Shown piece after piece: positions 58,941 through 64,000 of a DNA stretch of 64,000 nt. Origin of the DNA: Rhodospirillaceae bacterium UBA1479 (GTDB lineage Bacteria > Pseudomonadota > Alphaproteobacteria > Rhodospirillales > Casp-alpha2); assembly GCA_002325375.1 (NCBI GenBank), contig DCRZ01000008.1:249438-313437 (forward strand), written 5' to 3'. How positions within the stretch are numbered: position 1 is the stretch's first letter; each line of letters begins with the position of its first letter. The translations under genes and the position numbers were made by a program. The notes under the pieces are model-generated. The model ran no database searches, had not been told where the DNA came from, and worked only from the letters and a program-made list of their open reading frames with translations.

Positions 58941-59082
58941 GTGGGAGTCCTGTCGTCGTTGCAGGGTGGTGACCCGGTTGGGGATTGCTCAACTATGCGA
59001 TAACAATTACAAAAAGTCGAATATGAGATTTCGCGCGGATGCATCTTCGCCCGCCCGCGCCCCAAATGGGAGGATCACCACC

Positions 59083-59592
59083 ATGAAACAGTTGCATGCC
59101 GCCCTCGCCGCCGCCGCTCTTGCCGTCACGGCCCTTGCCGCCCCGCCCGCACAGGCGGAGGGTGAAATCATCAAGGTTCGCATCATGTCGTCGGACCTGG
59201 CGGCCACGATCGCCCAGGGCGCTGTCCACACCTGCCGGGAAAAGGGATATCAGGCCGCGGCTGTTGTGCTTGACCGGGCCGGCAACATGATCGCCGCCCA
59301 GCGCGATACCCTGGCCAGCCGCCATACCCTGGAAATCGCCGAACGCAAGGCCGGGCTGGTCGTCATGTCCGGCGTTGATTCCGGCGACATGCGCAAGAAC
59401 CGCGACGACATCCGCCCCGAATTGAACCAGATGCAGGGCATCATCGTGATGGACGGCGGGGTGCAGATTCGCGTTGCCGGCTCCCTCGTGGGTGCTGTCG
59501 GCGTGTCCGGCGCGCCGGGCGGAGACATCGACGCGGAATGCGCGCGCGGCGGCATCGACAAGGTGCGCGATATCCTCGACTTCGCGGATTGA
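59083..59592 (+). CDS. GlcG/HbpS-like exported protein
   Basis: A 169-residue protein from the ATG at 59083 (GGGAGGA upstream). A signal peptide (residues 1-25, ALAAPPAQAEG) precedes the Haem_degrading (GlcG/HbpS) domain: LAATIAQGAVHTCREKGYQAAAVVLDRAGNMIAAQRDTLASRHTLEIAERKA and GGVQIRVAGSLVGAVGVSGAPGGDIDAECARGGI. Relatives bind haem or corrinoids or take part in glycolate use; the real ligand is unknown. It stands alone between the MBL-fold gene and an AT-rich region. Confidence 0.85.
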   Translation: MKQLHAALAAAALAVTALAAPPAQAEGEIIKVRIMSSDLAATIAQGAVHTCREKGYQAAAVVLDRAGNMIAAQRDTLASRHTLEIAERKAGLVVMSGVDSGDMRKNRDDIRPELNQMQGIIVMDGGVQIRVAGSLVGAVGVSGAPGGDIDAECARGGIDKVRDILDFAD

Positions 59593-59849
59593 GCGCTTGT
59601 CACGGCAGCGAAAATGACAAAAACCTGACAAAAAATTGCGTTTTATCGTATACAATTTTATGTCAGACGAAATTAAAAAACAGCTCTAATAGGCTGTTTT
59701 ATATAATTATTTTAATTCCACCGTTCGGTCTTATTTTTAAAGTATGACTAACGGCCAGATTTCTCCGCTTAAATATAACGTGTATTGCCGACCATTGCCG
59801 CGGACCGGGCCGGTCCGCGCGGCATCGCGTATGAAGGAGAGTCCGCACC
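59593..59849 (+). promoter_or_regulatory. AT-rich upstream region of the second chemoreceptor
   Basis: About 59615-59780 is strongly AT-rich, in contrast to the flanking genes. TATAAC (59774-59779) could be a -10, but no good -35 is present. A GC-rich hairpin (GCGGACCG stem, 59800-59818) sits in the leader about 20 bases before AAGGAGA, the ribosome site. Confidence 0.4.
59675..59700. terminator. AT-flanked hairpin after the GlcG-like gene
   Basis: AAAACAGC and GCTGTTTT form an 8-base stem with an 8-base loop and A/T runs on both sides. It could act as a terminator on either strand. Confidence 0.6.
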
Positions 59850-61874
59850 ATGTCTTTGTTTCTGTCGTTCATGAACAACACGAAGATCCAAACCAAGATC
59901 TTCATCGGCTTTGGGATCGTCCTGGCCCTGTTGCTGGTCATCAGCGCAACGGGCGGCGTCAGCCTGCAGAGCGGCGAAAGCAACTTCACCCAGTACCGTG
60001 AGCAGGCCGCCCTGTCGAACCGGGCCGCCATGGTGCAGGCCACCCTGCAGAAGGCTCAACTGGCGGTCGGTGATTACATCACCCAATCGTCAGAGGACGC
60101 CATCGCGGAATTCGAGGATCGTATTTCCGAGACCATGAACTTGATCGAGACTCTGGACAGCCAGATTACCGACCCCAAGCGCAAGAAGACGATCACCAAC
60201 GCCATCGAAAACCTGGGCACCTACCGGTCCGCATTCGATCAGGTCACGTCCCTGCAGACCAAGCGGAACTCCATCGCCCAAAGCCGGATGGACATCATCG
60301 GCCCGGACATGGAAGGCAAACTGACCGCCCTCATGCAGAAGTCCTATGACGAGACGGACGTGTCCGCCGCCTACCACGCGGCGAAGACCCAACGCTCGCT
60401 GCTGCTCATGCGCCTTTACGCGAACAAGTTCATCACGACCAACCAGCTCGACGATTTCGACAAGGCCATGGAAGCCGCCGCCGTGATGAAGGAAAACATC
60501 GCCGAACTGCAGAACGAACTGTTCGACGAGGACCGCAAGGCCACCACCGCCGAGATCGCCACGATGCAGGAACAGTACGAAGCCGCGCTTACGGAAGTAA
60601 GCGAGATCATGGCCCAGCGCGACGAGGTCGTGCTCGGCACCATCGGCTTTGTCGGCCCCAATATCGCGGCCTTGATGAACGACCTGCGAAACGATCTGAA
60701 GACCGTTCAGGAAACCCTCGGGCCGGCCACCAGCAAGGCCATGAAGACGGCGATGATCGTGACCCTGGTGGTCGCCGGGGTCAGCGTCCTGTTGGGCGTG
60801 CTGGCGGCCCTGTTGATCGGCAAAGGCATCGCCCGGCCCGTGACCGCCCTGACGGCCGCCATGACGGCGCTGGCCGGCGGTGACAAGACCGTCGATATCC
60901 CGAGCCAGGACAACGGCGACGAAGTCGGCGACATGGCGCGCGCCGTTCTGGTGTTCAAGGAAAGCATGATCAAGGCCGACGACCTTGCCGCCCGCGAGCG
61001 GGAAGCCCAGAAACGGCGTGAGGAACGAGGCCGCCAGATCGAGGCCTTGACCGGGTCGTTCGATTCCGACGTCTCGGCACTGCTGCAATCCCTAAGCACA
61101 TCGGCGGCCGAGATGACCTCAACGGCGTCAACCATGTCCAAGATCGCCGACGGCACCAACGAACGAGCGTCCGCGGTCGCCGGGGCCGCCGAACAGGCTT
61201 CGGCCAATGTCCAGACCGTCGCCACCGCGACGGAGGAGCTGTCCAGTTCGATCCAGGAAATCTCCCGGCAAGTCGCCCAATCGTCCAGCGTCGCCGAACG
61301 TGCGGTCAACGAGGCCAACCATACGGACGCGCAAATCCAGGGCCTGGCCCGCGCCGCCCATCGCATCGGCGAGGTCGTCAATTTGATCACCGACATCGCC
61401 GAACAGACCAACCTGTTGGCGCTGAACGCCACCATCGAAGCGGCCCGCGCCGGTGACGCCGGTAAGGGCTTTGCCGTGGTTGCCTCGGAAGTCAAGAATC
61501 TGGCCAACCAGACCGCCAAGGCAACCGACGAGATCGGCCAGCAGATCGCCGATATTCAGGCGGAAACCAACGATGCCGTGCGGGCGATCAAATCAATCAC
61601 CTCGACCATCAGCGAGATGAGCGAAATCGCCAGCACCATCGCCTCCGCCGTCGAGGAACAGGGGGCCGCCACCAGCGAGATCGCCCGTAACGTGGAACAG
61701 GCTTCGACCGGCACGCAGGAAGTCACCTCCAACATCATCGAGGTGACCCATTCGGCCGGCGAAACGGGCACGGCCGCGACCCAGGTCACCAGCGTCGCCA
61801 GTTCCCTGAACACCCAGGCCGATCACCTAAAACAGCAGGTCGAGAAGTTCCTGGAAGGCGTGCGGGCGGCCTAG
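59850..61874 (+). CDS. Methyl-accepting chemotaxis protein
   Basis: A 674-residue chemoreceptor. The first membrane helix (FIGFGIVLALLLVISATGG, about residues 16-35) and second (MIVTLVVAGVSVLLGVLAALLIG, about 308-332) bracket a helical sensor with heptad-rich segments that looks like a helical bimodular (HBM/PilJ-like) domain. HAMP follows (IARPVTALTAAMTALAGGDKTVDIP), then the signalling hairpin with LITDIAEQTNLLALNATIEAARAGDAGKGFAVVASEVKNLANQT. It ends EKFLEGVRAA, without a CheR pentapeptide. It converges with acylphosphatase by a 4-base overlap. Confidence 0.95.
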   Translation: MSLFLSFMNNTKIQTKIFIGFGIVLALLLVISATGGVSLQSGESNFTQYREQAALSNRAAMVQATLQKAQLAVGDYITQSSEDAIAEFEDRISETMNLIETLDSQITDPKRKKTITNAIENLGTYRSAFDQVTSLQTKRNSIAQSRMDIIGPDMEGKLTALMQKSYDETDVSAAYHAAKTQRSLLLMRLYANKFITTNQLDDFDKAMEAAAVMKENIAELQNELFDEDRKATTAEIATMQEQYEAALTEVSEIMAQRDEVVLGTIGFVGPNIAALMNDLRNDLKTVQETLGPATSKAMKTAMIVTLVVAGVSVLLGVLAALLIGKGIARPVTALTAAMTALAGGDKTVDIPSQDNGDEVGDMARAVLVFKESMIKADDLAAREREAQKRREERGRQIEALTGSFDSDVSALLQSLSTSAAEMTSTASTMSKIADGTNERASAVAGAAEQASANVQTVATATEELSSSIQEISRQVAQSSSVAERAVNEANHTDAQIQGLARAAHRIGEVVNLITDIAEQTNLLALNATIEAARAGDAGKGFAVVASEVKNLANQTAKATDEIGQQIADIQAETNDAVRAIKSITSTISEMSEIASTIASAVEEQGAATSEIARNVEQASTGTQEVTSNIIEVTHSAGETGTAATQVTSVASSLNTQADHLKQQVEKFLEGVRAA

Positions 61875-62158
61875 ACCGTCGGCAGGGCGTCGAACCCGGC
61901 CGAGCCGGGGTCGGCTGCCGGCGCGCGGGTGACGTTATCGACCCGCGCCGCCGGCGGGCCCTGATGGCAGTGTTCAATCATCCGGTGGACGGCATCGGGG
62001 CGGCCTGAAAACACGGCCTCGACCGTGCCGTCGCGGCGGTTGCGGACCCAGCCGCTCAGGCCGAGCGCCCTTGCCTGCTCGCAGGTCCAGCCGCGGAACC
62101 ACACGCCCTGGACCCGGCCGGAAATGACGACATGAACGGTTTCGACGGCGTTAGCCAT
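61871..62158 (-). CDS. acyP: Acylphosphatase
   Basis: A 95-residue protein with the family signature: Arg22 in ISGRVQGVWFRGWT and Asn40 in GLSGWVRNRRDGTVEAV. It cleaves carboxyl-phosphate bonds. The C-terminus is slightly longer than usual. It begins 26 bases after the carboxylase alpha subunit stop on the same strand, so both may share a transcript. Confidence 0.94.
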   Translation of the reverse strand: MANAVETVHVVISGRVQGVWFRGWTCEQARALGLSGWVRNRRDGTVEAVFSGRPDAVHRMIEHCHQGPPAARVDNVTRAPAADPGSAGFDALPTV

Positions 62159-62184
62159 GGCGGCGCGTCACCCCTGCGGGACGG

Positions 62185-64000
<1,816 letters not shown>

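Overview
The window is a GC-rich, densely coded chromosomal segment of an alphaproteobacterium, most likely of Rhodospirillales type. That placement rests on gene content that recurs in this class: a DUF1489 protein, an ELM1-family protein, a PAS_5 protein, a Caulobacter-style cpa/Tad locus, a MerR regulator with a LiuR-like operator, and an alpha-type PyrE. No rRNA, phage, plasmid or CRISPR was seen. One tRNA (Leu, GAG) is present.

Layout. 0-5 kb: a truncated alpha/beta hydrolase, a small lipoprotein, a membrane-anchored unknown, glutaryl-CoA dehydrogenase, a GmhB-like phosphatase and a MarR regulator. 4.4-16.3 kb: a Tad (Flp) pilus locus. A TadD-like lipoprotein faces a minus-strand run tadC-tadB-tadA-cpaE-cpaD-cpaC-cpaB-cpaA-flp, and a divergent TadG-like von Willebrand protein shares an AT-rich promoter island with the 59-residue pilin gene. 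Two TadE/F pseudopilins lie about 10 kb away (26.5-27.7 kb), beyond a chemoreceptor, an RND efflux pump, a 2OG-Fe(II) oxygenase, a GSCFA protein and a DUF3047 protein. 27.9-35.2 kb: an FAH-family enzyme, a composite palindromic repeat, a TIM-barrel isomerase-like protein, ELM1, PAS_5, and a compact operon gntR-phyH-SAF oxidoreductase that looks like an undescribed small-molecule pathway.

35.4-46.7 kb: a TPR-sulfotransferase preceded by a structured leader that ends in an intrinsic terminator; pyrE; a peptide-type ABC importer (binding protein and two permeases, no ATPase) split by an opposing DUF559 gene and a palindromic inverted-repeat element; an alpha/beta hydrolase, a universal stress protein, a class III aminotransferase and a PadR-like regulator. 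46.7-53.6 kb: a minus-strand series with an Hpt protein and a single-domain response regulator, enoyl-CoA hydratase, rhodanese, HCCA isomerase/DsbA-like protein, SDR, thiolase, two related small membrane proteins and a thioesterase. 53.7-64 kb: aspartate dehydrogenase, MerR (LiuR-like), MgtE, tRNA-Leu, LipB, an NTF2-like protein, a metallo-beta-lactamase-fold protein with an altered metal motif, a GlcG/HbpS-like protein, a second chemoreceptor, acylphosphatase and a biotin carboxylase-type subunit running off the right end.

Two themes stand out. The first is acyl-CoA catabolism (glutaryl-CoA dehydrogenase, enoyl-CoA hydratase, thiolase, thioesterase, propionyl/acetyl-CoA carboxylase alpha, LiuR-like regulator). 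The second is surface behaviour (Tad pilus, two chemoreceptors, a small phosphorelay). The least explained parts are the terminator-bearing leader before the TPR-sulfotransferase, a pseudopilin with tandem calcium-loop-like repeats, the DUF559/palindrome insertion in a transporter operon, the gntR-phyH-SAF operon, and the 2OG-oxygenase/GSCFA pair.
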